Positions 9,617 to 18,007 of a DNA stretch of 64,000 nucleotides are shown here, piece by piece. A program made the position numbers and the translations under genes. Under the pieces are notes generated by a model. That model saw only the letters and a list, made by a program, of their open reading frames with translations. It was not told the DNA's origin and searched no databases. This stretch comes from Aminobacter ciceronei (lineage in GTDB: Bacteria > Pseudomonadota > Alphaproteobacteria > Rhizobiales > Rhizobiaceae). The DNA lies in contig NZ_JACJHY010000019.1 in the NCBI RefSeq assembly GCF_014138625.1, forward strand, positions 37,652 through 101,651, in the 5' to 3' direction. Numbering within the stretch: position 1 is the stretch's first letter; each line of letters opens with the position of its first letter.

Positions 9617-10520
9617 TTGGAGATCATCGTCCTCTCGCTCCTGCTGCTCTCGCTGGCCTTTTCGCTCGGCTTTGTCCTCAACAGAAGCTCGACCTGCGCA
9701 GTGATCGCGATGACTGAGCTCCTGCAGGAGCGCAAGCCGGCGCGCTTCGTGGCATTCTTCGAGTGCACGCTCTGGGGCGCGCTCATCTACGCGGCCTGGC
9801 AAATGACGTCCGGACCGCAGGCGCATTGGTCGGCGTTGGCCTACACCGCCACCGGCGGCGTGATCTTCGGCGTCGGGGCTTTCGTGAACGGCGCCTGCGC
9901 TTTCGGCAGCGTCGGCCATCTTGGCAATGGCGATACCCAGTTCGGCTTCACATTCCTTGGCATGTATGCGGTCTCGACTGTAGCAAGCCTTGCAAAGGCT
10001 GTTGCCCGCAGTGATGACGTCGTCAATGTCTCTTCAGGTTGCCGCGCCAGTCACCCTGTCGATGCTGGTCGGATTTGCCCTCCTCCGTTTTGTGATCCAG
10101 CGAAACAACGTCACGGCATATCTCAAGATGACATGCGCCATGCTGGCCATTGGCGTGGCCTACGCCACGATCGTCTTGCTCAAACCTGGCTGGTCCATCG
10201 CGCTGTCGCATGCTCAATCGCTTCCATTGGCATCCATAGCCATTACCGTGGCAATGTTTGCCGGCAGCGTTGGCAGTCGCTGGTTGGAGAGAGGCCGCAC
10301 CAGGATCAAATGGCCAAGCCTCCGCGGCGCGCTTCGCCGCCTCGTCGGAGGGACGCTGATGGGAAGCGGGGCAGTGCTTATCCCTGGCGGCAACGACACG
10401 CTGCTGCTGGTGGGGCTACCCATAGGCGCCCAGGAGGCGGCGCTTGCCTATCTGCTGTTTGCCATATCGGTTGCAGTTCTTGTTCGGACGATTGGCTCAC
10501 CGGCCCAGGCATGGTCTTAG
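9617..10520 (+). pseudogene. YeeE/YedE-family membrane transporter, frameshifted
   Basis: Two overlapping frames encode consecutive halves of a YeeE/YedE (DUF395) integral membrane protein, a family linked to import of sulfur species such as thiosulfate. The first half begins at TTG 9617 (GGGAGG 10 nt upstream) and shows NRSSTCAVIAM and FVNGACAFGSVGHLGNGD, typical small-residue/cysteine helix motifs. Homology-like sequence switches to the +1 frame between about 9965 and 10030 and continues through LMGSGAVLIPGGNDTLL to the TAG at 10518-10520. The first frame runs on as non-membrane sequence. Either a real mutation or a sequencing error; no slippery heptamer was seen. Some organisms encode YeeE-type proteins as two half-size genes, but here no independent start with a good ribosome binding site is visible for the second half. 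Confidence 0.65.
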
Positions 10521-10707
10521 CGATCTGGCGGTTCCGGGTTCAACACTTTGCAAAAATTTTCTCTGGTGTGAAACAAGATTTCATGCTAGGAATTATCTGA
10601 CTTCGGATCAGATCGGCAATCGGCCGCCATCCGAACATTCGCAGACCCAAGCAACCCAACCATGTGCCGAAGCCTCCGGGCTTCGGGCAGGTCGCTATTG
10701 ACTGGCG

Positions 10708-10881
10708 ATGGCTATGAAAACGGCATCAACCTTCCTCCAGCTTTTGGCCCTGAGCGCATGCCTCGTTGCCCGGGTCCTTGGCGCGGGAGACATGCAGACG
10801 CCGGGTGTGCGCCGTGCCCTGCAGACCATGGCGGGAGCCGGACGTCAGACGATCACCGAATGCCTGACAGCGCAGGCCTGA
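10708..10881 (+). CDS. Possible small exported protein (57 aa)
   Basis: A 57-codon frame with a signal-peptide-like start: basic MAMK, a hydrophobic run (FLQLLALSACLVA) and a possible AXG-type cleavage, then a short polar tail with one cysteine. It lies in the otherwise empty 10521-10905 region behind an AT-rich stretch at about 10540-10600 that could hold a promoter. No strong ribosome binding site precedes the ATG and I recognise no family. Real status uncertain. Confidence 0.3.
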   Translation: MAMKTASTFLQLLALSACLVARVLGAGDMQTPGVRRALQTMAGAGRQTITECLTAQA

Positions 10882-10905
10882 GGCGGAACCGGAGGAGAAT
10901 GCCTG

Positions 10906-11283
10906 CTAGCCGTCGACGGCGATCGCAGCGCCGGGAACATAGAGCAAGATCGGCCGTATTTCGTAAACCGCGGTCGGGTTGGCGGAACGCAGCTCGCGTG
11001 CCGCGGCCACCGCGCCGTCCATGCTGGGATAGTCCACCACGTAGAAACCGAGAAGCTGCTCCTTCGTCTCGGCGAACGGACCGTCGGTGACCAGTCCCAG
11101 TCCCTTTCCCCGCAGCGTGACCGCGCTTTCGGTCGGCCCGAGGCGCGCTGCCGGTCCCAGATGCTTTTCGCCGACGAGACGATCATTGACCTCAAGCAGG
11201 TCCTCCATAAGTGCGGCGTCTTCTTCCTCGGTCCAGGATTCGACAACGCCCTCGGCGTGATAGGCCAGGATGGCATACAGCAT
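10906..11283 (-). CDS. YCII-related (DGPF) domain protein
   Basis: 125-residue single-domain protein of the YCII/DGPF superfamily, which has a ferredoxin-like fold. It begins MLYAILAYHAEG and carries the signature VTDGPFAETKEQLLGFYVV. Such proteins are often adjacent to ECF sigma factors, but none is encoded here. Their biochemical role is mostly unproven. The start is set by GAGAGGA 7 nt upstream of the ATG at 11283; a longer frame to 11352 lacks a site. Confidence 0.85.
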   Translation of the reverse strand: MLYAILAYHAEGVVESWTEEEDAALMEDLLEVNDRLVGEKHLGPAARLGPTESAVTLRGKGLGLVTDGPFAETKEQLLGFYVVDYPSMDGAVAAARELRSANPTAVYEIRPILLYVPGAAIAVDG

Positions 11284-11397
11284 GGTTGTTCCTCTCTTCT
11301 TCCGCACCTTCCGATTGCGGACAAGCGAGCCATTGTTTGGCGCTGACTGCAAGTGTCAAAAGCTGTCCGGTCGCCGTCTTGGCAGGACGGCAGCCGA

Positions 11398-12306
11398 TCA
11401 CATGCGTATGCCTTCGAAAAGCTCGTGCTCGCGAGCCAATCCCTCGCCGACGACGTCGAAGAAGGCACGGACACGCGCCGTGCCCTTCAGGTCCTGATGG
11501 GTGACGATCCAGAGCTCGCCGGCGAGTTCCTCGATCGGCCGCGCCAGCGCGCGCACCAACCCCGGCTCGCCGTCGCCGAGATAACAAGGCAGGAGTGCCA
11601 GGCCGATGCCGGCCCGGGCCGCCACCGACTGGTTGACCAGGCTGTTGGTGCGGTAGACGAAACGTTCGGCCGGAACGTTGCGGTCCAGCCAGTCTGCGGC
11701 CGTGATGCCACCCGCCGTCTCCTCCCAGCCGACAAGGGCATGCGGTCCGAGCGCCGCTGTGTCGCGGATCGCGCCATCATGGGCGTCGAGATAAGCCGGC
11801 GAGGCAAAGAAGGTCCAGGCGACGCCGGCAAGCTTGCGGCCCCAGAGGTCGCCTTCCCTGGGCCGGATCGGCCTGAGCGCCACGTCGGCCTCGCGACGCG
11901 ACAGGCTGAGAACACGGTTCTCGATGGCCAGTTCGACAACGATGCCGGGATGCACGGCGCGGAACCCGGCCAGATGCTTGGTCAGCCTGGAGTAGGCGAG
12001 CGTTTCCGACGAGGTGACGCGCAGCCGCCCGGACAGGCGGCCATCGGCGCCAGCGATGTCGCGTGCCAGCGCCAGCGCCTCGTCCTCCATGCGCTCGGCA
12101 GCCGCCGCCATGCGCTCGCCTGCCGGTGTCAGTTGGTAGATGCCGCCGGGCAGGCGCTCGAACACCCGCACCGCCAGCTTCTGTTCGAGCCCGTTGAGCC
12201 TGCGAAACACCGTCGAGTGGTCGATGCCGAGCAATGCTGCGGCTGAGGTGAGGCTGCCAGCACGGGCCACGGCGAGCACCAGCCTGAGTTCATTCCAGTC
12301 TTCCAT
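11398..12306 (-). CDS. LysR-family transcriptional regulator
   Basis: 302 residues: N-terminal helix-turn-helix (GSLTSAAALLGIDHSTVFRR at about 17-36) and an effector-binding domain beginning near LSGRLRVTSSETL. It is divergent from a GST-SMR exporter pair, and dyads with LysR-type T-N11-A geometry lie in the 137-nt gap. It most likely controls those two genes and itself. The serine/histidine-rich recognition helix (DHSTVFR) is typical of the subfamily that includes many GST-linked LysR proteins. Inducer unknown. Confidence 0.88.
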   Translation of the reverse strand: MEDWNELRLVLAVARAGSLTSAAALLGIDHSTVFRRLNGLEQKLAVRVFERLPGGIYQLTPAGERMAAAAERMEDEALALARDIAGADGRLSGRLRVTSSETLAYSRLTKHLAGFRAVHPGIVVELAIENRVLSLSRREADVALRPIRPREGDLWGRKLAGVAWTFFASPAYLDAHDGAIRDTAALGPHALVGWEETAGGITAADWLDRNVPAERFVYRTNSLVNQSVAARAGIGLALLPCYLGDGEPGLVRALARPIEELAGELWIVTHQDLKGTARVRAFFDVVGEGLAREHELFEGIRM

Positions 12307-12331
12307 GCATACGTTTTAGCACGGCGTATCT

Positions 12332-12366
12332 TTGCAGTCATGCAAGCGTGGTTGGCGAAATGCCAA
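12332..12366. promoter_or_regulatory. Two dyads in the LysR/GST divergent promoter
   Basis: TTGCAGTCATGCAA (12332-12345) is a 5-bp dyad with a 4-nt spacer. TTGGCGAAATGCCAA (12352-12366) is a second dyad containing a T-N11-A core (T at 12353, A at 12365). Spacing of about 20 bp, two turns, is what LysR recognition and activation sites commonly show. Assignment to the adjacent LysR protein is inference. Confidence 0.45.
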
Positions 12367-12443
12367 TGAGCGTTGCCAGATCGCAAGCTCTAGATTGTCC
12401 CCTGAAGCAACGACCGTCAGGTCAGAACCCAAGAGGACAGACC

Positions 12444-13070
12444 ATGAAACTCTACTATGCCACCGGGACCTGCTCGCTCTCGCCACACATCGTGGCGCTG
12501 GAGGCTGGCATTCCACTCGACATCGAGCGCGTCGACATCTTCAGGAAGCCGCATGTCACCGGCGCCGGAAATGACTTCACCACGGTGAACCCGAACGCCT
12601 ATGTGCCGGTGCTCGAACTCGACGACGGCTCGCTCCTCACCGAGGGGGCAGCGATCGTGCAGTATCTTGCCGATCTTAAGCCGGAAATCGGGCTGGCACC
12701 GGCGGCCGGCACGCGCGAGCGTTACCAGTTGCAGTCCTGGCTCAACTTCGTCGCCACCGAACTGCACAAGATGTACAGCCCGTGGCTGTTCCACCCCGAA
12801 TATGGCGTCCAGGCGCAGGAGGTGGCGCGCGGCAAGATCACCGAACGTCTGGCTTATGTCGAACGCCATCTGGAGCGCAGCGGCCTCTATCTGATGGGCG
12901 AGACCTTCACCGCCGCTGACGCCTATCTCTTCACCATTGTCGGCTGGTCCGCCTATGCCAAGGTCGACCTCTCCGCGTTCCCGCAACTGCGCGCCTACAT
13001 GGATCGTGTCGGCGCGCGGCCCAAGGTGCGCGACGCGATGCGGGCCGAAGGCATGAAGCTCGCGGCCTGA
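12444..13070 (+). CDS. Glutathione S-transferase, beta-class-like
   Basis: 208-residue cytosolic GST. The thioredoxin-fold N-terminal domain begins MKLYYATGTCSLSPHI, with Cys10 at the position of the catalytic cysteine of beta-class bacterial GSTs. The glutathione-binding PVLELDDGSLLTEGAAI segment follows, then an all-helical C-terminal domain from about residue 85. AAGAGGA precedes the ATG at 12444; the frame open to 12348 has no better site. It is followed after 2 nt by an SMR exporter, so the pair probably forms a LysR-controlled detoxification unit. Substrate unknown. Confidence 0.9.
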   Translation: MKLYYATGTCSLSPHIVALEAGIPLDIERVDIFRKPHVTGAGNDFTTVNPNAYVPVLELDDGSLLTEGAAIVQYLADLKPEIGLAPAAGTRERYQLQSWLNFVATELHKMYSPWLFHPEYGVQAQEVARGKITERLAYVERHLERSGLYLMGETFTAADAYLFTIVGWSAYAKVDLSAFPQLRAYMDRVGARPKVRDAMRAEGMKLAA

Positions 13071-13072
13071 CC

Positions 13073-13402
13073 ATGGGCCAGGGACTTGCCTGGGCGCTTC
13101 TGGTGGTGGCGGGCGTGCTCGACGTTGCCTGGGCGGTGTCGATGAAACATGCCGAAGGCTACACTCGGCCCGGTTGGACGGTGGTCTCGGTGCTTCTGCT
13201 GGCAGCCTTCGTCTATCTGCTTGGCAAGGTACTTCAGGTCCTGCCCGTCGGCACCGCCTATGCGGTGTGGACCGGTCTTGGCGCAGCCGGCACGGTCATT
13301 ATGGGCGTCGTGTTGTTCGGCGAGACGCTTGGGCCGTTGAAGCTGGGTGGCGTCATTGTCGTGCTTGCCGGCATCGCCATGCTGAAGCTGGCGGAAGCCT
13401 GA
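13073..13402 (+). CDS. SMR-family exporter, SugE/Gdx-like with Asp in place of the key Glu
   Basis: 109-residue four-helix small multidrug resistance protein. The region LPVGTAYAVWTGLGAAGTV matches the SugE/Gdx (guanidinium exporter) signature, and the first helix reads VLDVAWAVSMKHAEGY where SugE has a similar run with Glu13. Here the essential acidic residue is Asp17. In EmrE the equivalent Glu-to-Asp change alters proton coupling, so export may be impaired or tuned. The ATG is 2 nt beyond the gst stop, implying translational coupling. No guanidine riboswitch is visible upstream. Confidence 0.88.
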   Translation: MGQGLAWALLVVAGVLDVAWAVSMKHAEGYTRPGWTVVSVLLLAAFVYLLGKVLQVLPVGTAYAVWTGLGAAGTVIMGVVLFGETLGPLKLGGVIVVLAGIAMLKLAEA

Positions 13403-13414
13403 CGCAAAAGAAAA

Positions 13415-13437
13415 GCCCCTCCCGCGGCGGGAGGGGC
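13415..13437. terminator. Bidirectional hairpin terminator
   Basis: GCCCCTCCCGC and GCGGGAGGGGC form an 11-bp GC-rich stem with almost no loop. Read on the minus strand it is followed by CTTTTCTTTT, a good Rho-independent terminator for the flavoprotein gene that ends at 13463. On the plus strand it may also end the gst-SMR transcript, though without a T-run. Confidence 0.75.
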
Positions 13438-13462
13438 AGTCGGGGGAGGGGTCTGGGAATGA

Positions 13463-15940
13463 TCAGGCAGCTTCGTGCAGTTCCGTGCTGTCGGCCTTCA
13501 CGCGCTCGGATTTGGGATCGTAGGGCGCCTTGAGATGAGCCGTTGCCGTGTAGCGTTCACCGGCAAGGTCGATCTCGAAGCGGCCGCTTTCGATGAAGTC
13601 CTTGTCGATGCCGGCCTCGTTGTGCAGCAGGCCGAGCGCCACCGAGCGGCCGAGCGTGTGGCCGTAAGCAGCCGAGCGCACTTCGCCGACTGGTTTGCCG
13701 TCGCGCAGGATCAGTTCACCGCCCCAGAGCATGGGTGCCGCATCGTCCACCGTGAATTGTACGATGCGGCGGGTGAGCTTGCCCTTGGCCTTGGCGGCGA
13801 CCAGCGCCTCCTTGCCGATGAAGCCGTTAGGCTTGTCCATCGACACGGCGAAGGCGAGGCCGGCCTCGTACGGGGTGATATCGGGCGTCAGCTCGCGGCT
13901 CCAGGCGCGGAAGCCCTTCTCGATACGCAGCGCTTCCAGCGCATAGTAGCCGCAGTCGGCAAGGCCATGCTCGCGGCCCGCTTCGTGCAGCGCCTCATAG
14001 ACGCCGATGGCGAATTCGGTCGGCACGATCAGCTCCCAGCCAAGCTCGCCGACATAGGTCATGCGGTTGGCGTAGGCGGTGGCATAGCCGATGTCGATCT
14101 CGCGGATGGTGGCAAAGGGGAAGCCGGTATTGGAGAGATCGGCCGAAGTCAGCTTGGCCAGGATGTCGCGCGAGCGTGGTCCCATCAGCGCCAGCACGGC
14201 ATAAGACGAGGTGACGTCGGTCAGCGTTACATGCGCGTCCTCGGGGACGTTCTTTGAAATCCAGTCGGCATCGTGCACCGCCTGGGCCGAGCCGGTGACG
14301 AGCAAGAACTTGTCGCGGCCGAGACGCATCACGGTAAGATCGCTCTCATAGCCGCCGCGCTCGTTGAGCAGGCCGGTATAGATCGAGCGACCGATCTCGA
14401 CGTCGATATCGGCTGCGCAGATGCGGTTGAGCACTCGCGCTGCGTCGCGGCCCTGCACCAAAATCTTGGCAAACGAGGTCTGGTCGAAAATGCCTGATGC
14501 CTCGCGGGTGGCCTTCATCTCGCGCTTCACCGCCTCATGCCAGTTCTGCTTGCCGAAGGCGTATTGCGTCTCGGGCTTCTCACCTTGGGCGGCGAACCAG
14601 TTGGCGCGCTCCCAGCCCATCTTGGAGCCGAAGCAGGCGCCCTTCGCGGCGAGCCGGTCGTACAGCGCGGAGCGACGGAAGGGACGGGCGGTGTCGAGCT
14701 CTCGGTTCGGCCAGGGCATGGCGTAGTGCAGGCCGAGCGTTTCCTTGACGCGGTCGTGCAGCCAGCGCGGATTGTTGTTGAAGCCGGCAAAGCGCCTGAT
14801 ATCGACCGGCCACAGGTCCATGGTCGCTGCACCATTGACGATCCACTCGGCCAGCGCCCGGCCGGCGCCGCCGGCACTGGCGATGCCCATCGAATTGAAA
14901 CCGGCGCCAACGTAGAAATTCTTCAGTTCCGGTGCCTCGCCGAGGATGAAGTTGTTGTCGGCGGTGAAGCTTTCGGGCCCGTTGTAGAATTTCTTGACCT
15001 CTGAGGTTTCCAGCTGCGGCACGCGGACAAGCGCGTTCTGCATCAGGATCTCGAACTGGTCCCAGTCGTCGGGCAGAAGCGCGAACTCGAAACCGTCAGG
15101 AATGCCCTTCATGCCCCACGGCTTGGCCTCGGGTTCGAAGCCGCCCATGACCAGGCCGCCGACCTCTTCCTTGAAATAGATGTAGCCGTCGGGGTCACGC
15201 AGCACCGGCAGGTCCGGATGCACACCCTCGATCTTGCCAGTGACGATGTACATGTGCTCTGCCGAATGCAGCGGTACGGTCACGCCGCACATCGCGCCAA
15301 CCTTGCGCGCCCACTGTCCGGCGCAGTTGACCACGATTTCGGCTGCGATGTCTCCCTTGTCGGTGGAAACACCTGTCGCCCGGCCGTCTTTGGTCTGGAT
15401 GCCGGTGACGCGGACACGCTCGATGACCCGCGCACCGCGGTTGCGCGCGCCCTTGGCCAGCGACTGGGTCAGGTCGGTCGGGTTGGCCTTGCCGTCGCCC
15501 GGCAGCCAGACCGCGCCGACCAGATCGTCGATGGCCATCACCGGCCATTTCTCTTGCGCTTCCCTGGCCGAGATCACCTCGATGTCGACGCCCTGCGCGC
15601 GGGCCGATGCGGCGGTGCGCTTCAGCACGGTCATGCGGTCGGCGCTGCGTGCCACCGACAGCGAGCCGCAGTTTTTCCAGCCCGTCGCAAGCCCGGTCTC
15701 GGCCTCGAGCTCGCTGTAGAGCTGGGTCGAGTATTTGATCAGGCTGGTCATGTTGGCGTGGCTGCGCAGTTGCCCGACGAGGCCGGCGGCGTGCCAGGTG
15801 GTACCGCCACTGAGCTGGCCCTGCTCGAGCAGCACGACATCGGTCCAGCCGAGTTTTGTCAGGTGATAGGCGACCGAGCAGCCGATGATGCCACCGCCGA
15901 TGATGACGACGCGTGCCTGCGTCGGGAATTGCTGCGCCAT
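13463..15940 (-). CDS. Dimethylglycine/sarcosine dehydrogenase-like flavoprotein (DAO + GcvT)
   Basis: 825 residues in the two-part layout of mitochondrial DMGDH/SARDH. An N-terminal FAD-binding DAO domain has the Rossmann motif VVIIGGGIIGCSVA and GTTWHAAGL, whose His is the covalent FAD attachment site in DMGDH. A C-terminal GcvT-like tetrahydrofolate domain starts near residue 420 (FGSKMGWERANWF, later NERGGYESDLTV). Family members demethylate N-methylglycines and pass the C1 unit to folate. GGGAGG lies 10 nt before ATG 15940; an upstream in-frame TTG at 15958 overlaps that site. Neighbouring DeoR and GATase-AraC regulators fit glycine-betaine-type catabolism. Exact methylated amine is unproven. 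Confidence 0.9.
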   Translation of the reverse strand: MAQQFPTQARVVIIGGGIIGCSVAYHLTKLGWTDVVLLEQGQLSGGTTWHAAGLVGQLRSHANMTSLIKYSTQLYSELEAETGLATGWKNCGSLSVARSADRMTVLKRTAASARAQGVDIEVISAREAQEKWPVMAIDDLVGAVWLPGDGKANPTDLTQSLAKGARNRGARVIERVRVTGIQTKDGRATGVSTDKGDIAAEIVVNCAGQWARKVGAMCGVTVPLHSAEHMYIVTGKIEGVHPDLPVLRDPDGYIYFKEEVGGLVMGGFEPEAKPWGMKGIPDGFEFALLPDDWDQFEILMQNALVRVPQLETSEVKKFYNGPESFTADNNFILGEAPELKNFYVGAGFNSMGIASAGGAGRALAEWIVNGAATMDLWPVDIRRFAGFNNNPRWLHDRVKETLGLHYAMPWPNRELDTARPFRRSALYDRLAAKGACFGSKMGWERANWFAAQGEKPETQYAFGKQNWHEAVKREMKATREASGIFDQTSFAKILVQGRDAARVLNRICAADIDVEIGRSIYTGLLNERGGYESDLTVMRLGRDKFLLVTGSAQAVHDADWISKNVPEDAHVTLTDVTSSYAVLALMGPRSRDILAKLTSADLSNTGFPFATIREIDIGYATAYANRMTYVGELGWELIVPTEFAIGVYEALHEAGREHGLADCGYYALEALRIEKGFRAWSRELTPDITPYEAGLAFAVSMDKPNGFIGKEALVAAKAKGKLTRRIVQFTVDDAAPMLWGGELILRDGKPVGEVRSAAYGHTLGRSVALGLLHNEAGIDKDFIESGRFEIDLAGERYTATAHLKAPYDPKSERVKADSTELHEAA

Positions 15941-15984
15941 GATGAAAGAACCTCCCAAAGGTGATGCTTGTCACCATATCTTGG

Positions 15985-16014
15985 TTGCAACAAAATGCAA
16001 CATAAAATGCAACA
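15985..16014. promoter_or_regulatory. Three TGCAACA repeats upstream of the flavoprotein gene
   Basis: TGCAACA occurs at 15986-15992, 15996-16002 and 16008-16014; the last two are each part of AAAATGCAACA. The array lies 45-75 nt before the start of the DMGDH-like gene in an AT-rich promoter stretch. The same AAAATGCAACA occurs inverted before the AraC gene (18008-18018), and TGTTGCA occurs before the DeoR gene. Candidate operator for one of those two regulators. Confidence 0.55.
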
Positions 16015-16158
16015 AATAATCACATCAGATCACGCACCTGATGGCGACCTTGCGGCGGCGTGGCGCGGCTGGCAGAAATTTTCGCGGCGCTGTCGGAACG
16101 CGCCGCCGCCGAACGTCTTCAAGACGTAGAGCCGGTTGGGGCGATGAAGGAGAATGAC

Positions 16159-16818
16159 ATGAGAAAGATCGTGGTGGGTGCATTCATGAGCCTCGACGGC
16201 ATCATGCAGGCGCCGGGCGGACCGGACGAGGATCCGATCGGCGGCTTCACATTTGGCGGCTGGGCCGCGCCCTATTTCGACGAGACGATGACCGAGGCGG
16301 TGGGCGAAATGTTCGCGAGGCCCTTCGACCTTCTGCTCGGGCGCAAGACTTGGGACATCTTCGCAGCGCACTGGCCTTATGTCGACGCCGACGACCCGAT
16401 CGGCCCGCTGTTCGACCGCATCAACAAATATGTCGCGACGCGCAATCCCGAGCTGAAGCTCGGCTGGCAGAACAGCCATTCGCTCGGGACCGATGTTGTC
16501 TCTGGCGTTCGCAAGCTGAAATCAGAGGATGGGCCGGACCTTCTCACCCAGGGTTCGACCGATTTCCTCAAGACGCTGCTCGCCAACGACCTCGTCGACG
16601 AGCTCAACATCTCGATCTTTCCGCTGGTGCTCGGCAAGGGCAAGCGGCTGTTCGGCGACGCGGCGCTGCCGTCGAAGCTGAAACTGGTGTCGTCCAAGGT
16701 TTCCGGCACGGGCGTGACCGTCAACAAATATGTCCGCGACGGCGATATCGTCACCGGCTCGTTCGAGTTCGAGACGCCGACAGAGGCGGAACTGGAGCGG
16801 CGGCGGAAGCTGACTTGA
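16159..16818 (+). CDS. RibD C-terminal/dihydrofolate reductase-fold protein
   Basis: 219-residue protein of the RibD_C/DHFR-like family. It opens MRKIVVGAFMSLDGIMQAPG and shows LLLGRKTWDIF and ILPLVLGKG-type C-terminal features (SIFPLVLGKGKRLF), which form the NADPH-binding reductase fold. Many such stand-alone proteins are uncharacterised reductases. AAGGAG sits 7 nt before the ATG at 16159. A frame opening at 16060 would add a 33-residue low-quality extension and is not used. It is encoded opposite to and away from the flavoprotein gene; co-function is not shown. Confidence 0.85.
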   Translation: MRKIVVGAFMSLDGIMQAPGGPDEDPIGGFTFGGWAAPYFDETMTEAVGEMFARPFDLLLGRKTWDIFAAHWPYVDADDPIGPLFDRINKYVATRNPELKLGWQNSHSLGTDVVSGVRKLKSEDGPDLLTQGSTDFLKTLLANDLVDELNISIFPLVLGKGKRLFGDAALPSKLKLVSSKVSGTGVTVNKYVRDGDIVTGSFEFETPTEAELERRRKLT

Positions 16819-16862
16819 CGTTCACGCAAAAGGCGGAGCGACGTGGCGCCGCGCTTCGCCAT

Positions 16863-17645
16863 CTATTCCCCGACGATCACCTTCGGCCCCTTGCGCTCCA
16901 GCGCCTCGATCATCGCTGCGGGCGGAGGAGCGTCGACGATGACGCCGGCGGCGAGTTCGAAGCGCTGGATGCGCAGCGGCGTCAGCCGGCCAAACTTGGA
17001 GCTGTCGAGCACGAAATAGGCGCGGGCCGCGGTGGCTGCCATGCGCGAGCGCTGTTCGGCGCCGTTGCGGGTGAAGTCGGTGATCTCGCCGTCGGGCGAC
17101 AACGCGCCGCCACCGAGAAAGGCGACGTCGATGCGGAAGCGGCCGATGGCTTCGAGCGCGTCGACGCCGACGGCAGCCTCCTCCGACGGGTCGATCTCGC
17201 CGCCCAGCATGTGCACGCGCACATGCGGCTGGCGGCACATGTGCAAAGCGATCGTCAGGCTGGTGGTGCAGATGGTCAGGTTCTGTTTGCATGTCAACGC
17301 ATGGGCCACGGCGAGCGTGGTCGTGCCGGAATCGAGGAACACCACCATGCCGTCCTCGACCAGCGCTGCGGCAGCCCTGCCGATTGCCGCCTTGCCGGCG
17401 GCATTCTCCTGACTGCGCAGGGTCAGGGCCGGCTCGGTCGCCTCGAACAGGGTTGCGCCGCCATGGACGAGGTCGAGCTGGCCGCGCTCGGCCAGGAACT
17501 TCATGTCGCGCCTGATGGTCTCGCGCGACACGTCGAAGAAGGCGGCGAGCTCGGTGATGCCGACCGATCCGTCGGTGGCCAGCCGCCTCAGGATCTCATC
17601 GTGGCGGCGCGGCGCGAGCGCCCTGTGGTTCTGCGAGTCGGACAT
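16863..17645 (-). CDS. DeoR/GlpR-family transcriptional regulator
   Basis: 260 residues. An N-terminal winged HTH (ITELAAFFDVSRETIRRD, about 29-46) and a C-terminal DeoR sensor domain of the NagB-like fold with VFLDSGTTTLAVA and IDVAFLGGGALSPDGEI are present. Members bind phosphorylated sugar-type effectors and usually repress. Convergent with the DHFR-like gene. A perfect TGTGGCGCCACA palindrome and a TGTTGCA element lie just upstream and may be its operators. The regulated genes could be the DMGDH-like gene, itself, or the orphan frame at 17765. Confidence 0.9.
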   Translation of the reverse strand: MSDSQNHRALAPRRHDEILRRLATDGSVGITELAAFFDVSRETIRRDMKFLAERGQLDLVHGGATLFEATEPALTLRSQENAAGKAAIGRAAAALVEDGMVVFLDSGTTTLAVAHALTCKQNLTICTTSLTIALHMCRQPHVRVHMLGGEIDPSEEAAVGVDALEAIGRFRIDVAFLGGGALSPDGEITDFTRNGAEQRSRMAATAARAYFVLDSSKFGRLTPLRIQRFELAAGVIVDAPPPAAMIEALERKGPKVIVGE

Positions 17646-17686
17646 GCACTCTATGTGGCGGCATTGCTCCTGTTATGGCAAGCAGA

Positions 17687-17722
17687 TGTTGCAATGTGTG
17701 GCATGTGGAGTGTGGCGCCACA
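17687..17722. promoter_or_regulatory. Palindrome and TGTTGCA element in the DeoR promoter
   Basis: TGTTGCA (17687-17693, the inverted form of the motif at 15985) is followed by a perfect 12-bp palindrome TGTGGCGCCACA (17711-17722). They lie 42-77 nt before the DeoR start codon. Plausible autoregulatory operator sites. Confidence 0.45.
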
Positions 17723-17764
17723 TCAGAACGCCGCATAGGTCTGTTCGGACGCGCGGCGCTCTGG

Positions 17765-18007
17765 CTAGTCGTAGGCGCAGCGCTCGACGACGGTTGCCCG
17801 GCTGCGGCGGCCGAAGGCCTTGACCTCGATTTCCTTGAGGTCCGCCTCCTCACCCTTGAGAATCCACTGGTTCCTTGCCACGCCGCAGAAAGCCAGGTCA
17901 CCGAAGGTGACGGCTTTCCGTGACTGGCTGTTGAGCGTGACTGCGCCCGTGGCAGCTGTCGGGCAGTGAACCAGGACTTCCTGGAGTGACGCTGCCAAGA
18001 ATCGCAA
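17765..18007 (-). CDS. Orphan small protein or gene remnant (about 77-80 aa)
   Basis: A minus-strand frame ending ATVVERCAYD whose codons, above all in the last 50, are strongly C/G at third positions, as in genuine genes here. Segments such as AVTFGDLAFCGVARNQWIL and ADLKEIEVKAFGRRSR read like a folded protein, but I do not recognise it. No ATG exists; TTG at 18007 or 17998 are the only starts and neither has a ribosome binding site. It may be a leaderless small gene or the 3' remnant of a decayed one. It is divergent from the AraC gene and abuts the TGTTGCA element. Confidence 0.35.
   Translation of the reverse strand: MRFLAASLQEVLVHCPTAATGAVTLNSQSRKAVTFGDLAFCGVARNQWILKGEEADLKEIEVKAFGRRSRATVVERCAYD

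Noticed and set aside
13073..13402. Guanidine riboswitch upstream of the SMR gene
   Set aside because: Only 2 nt separate it from the GST gene and no riboswitch-like structure was seen before the GST start.
16030..16479. Minus-strand frame overlapping the start of the DHFR-like gene
   Set aside because: Antisense to a gene with a good start site; no ribosome binding site or family resemblance.
16350..17738. 462-codon plus-strand frame across DHFR-like and DeoR genes
   Set aside because: Shifted frame over one gene and antisense over another; composition typical of shadows.
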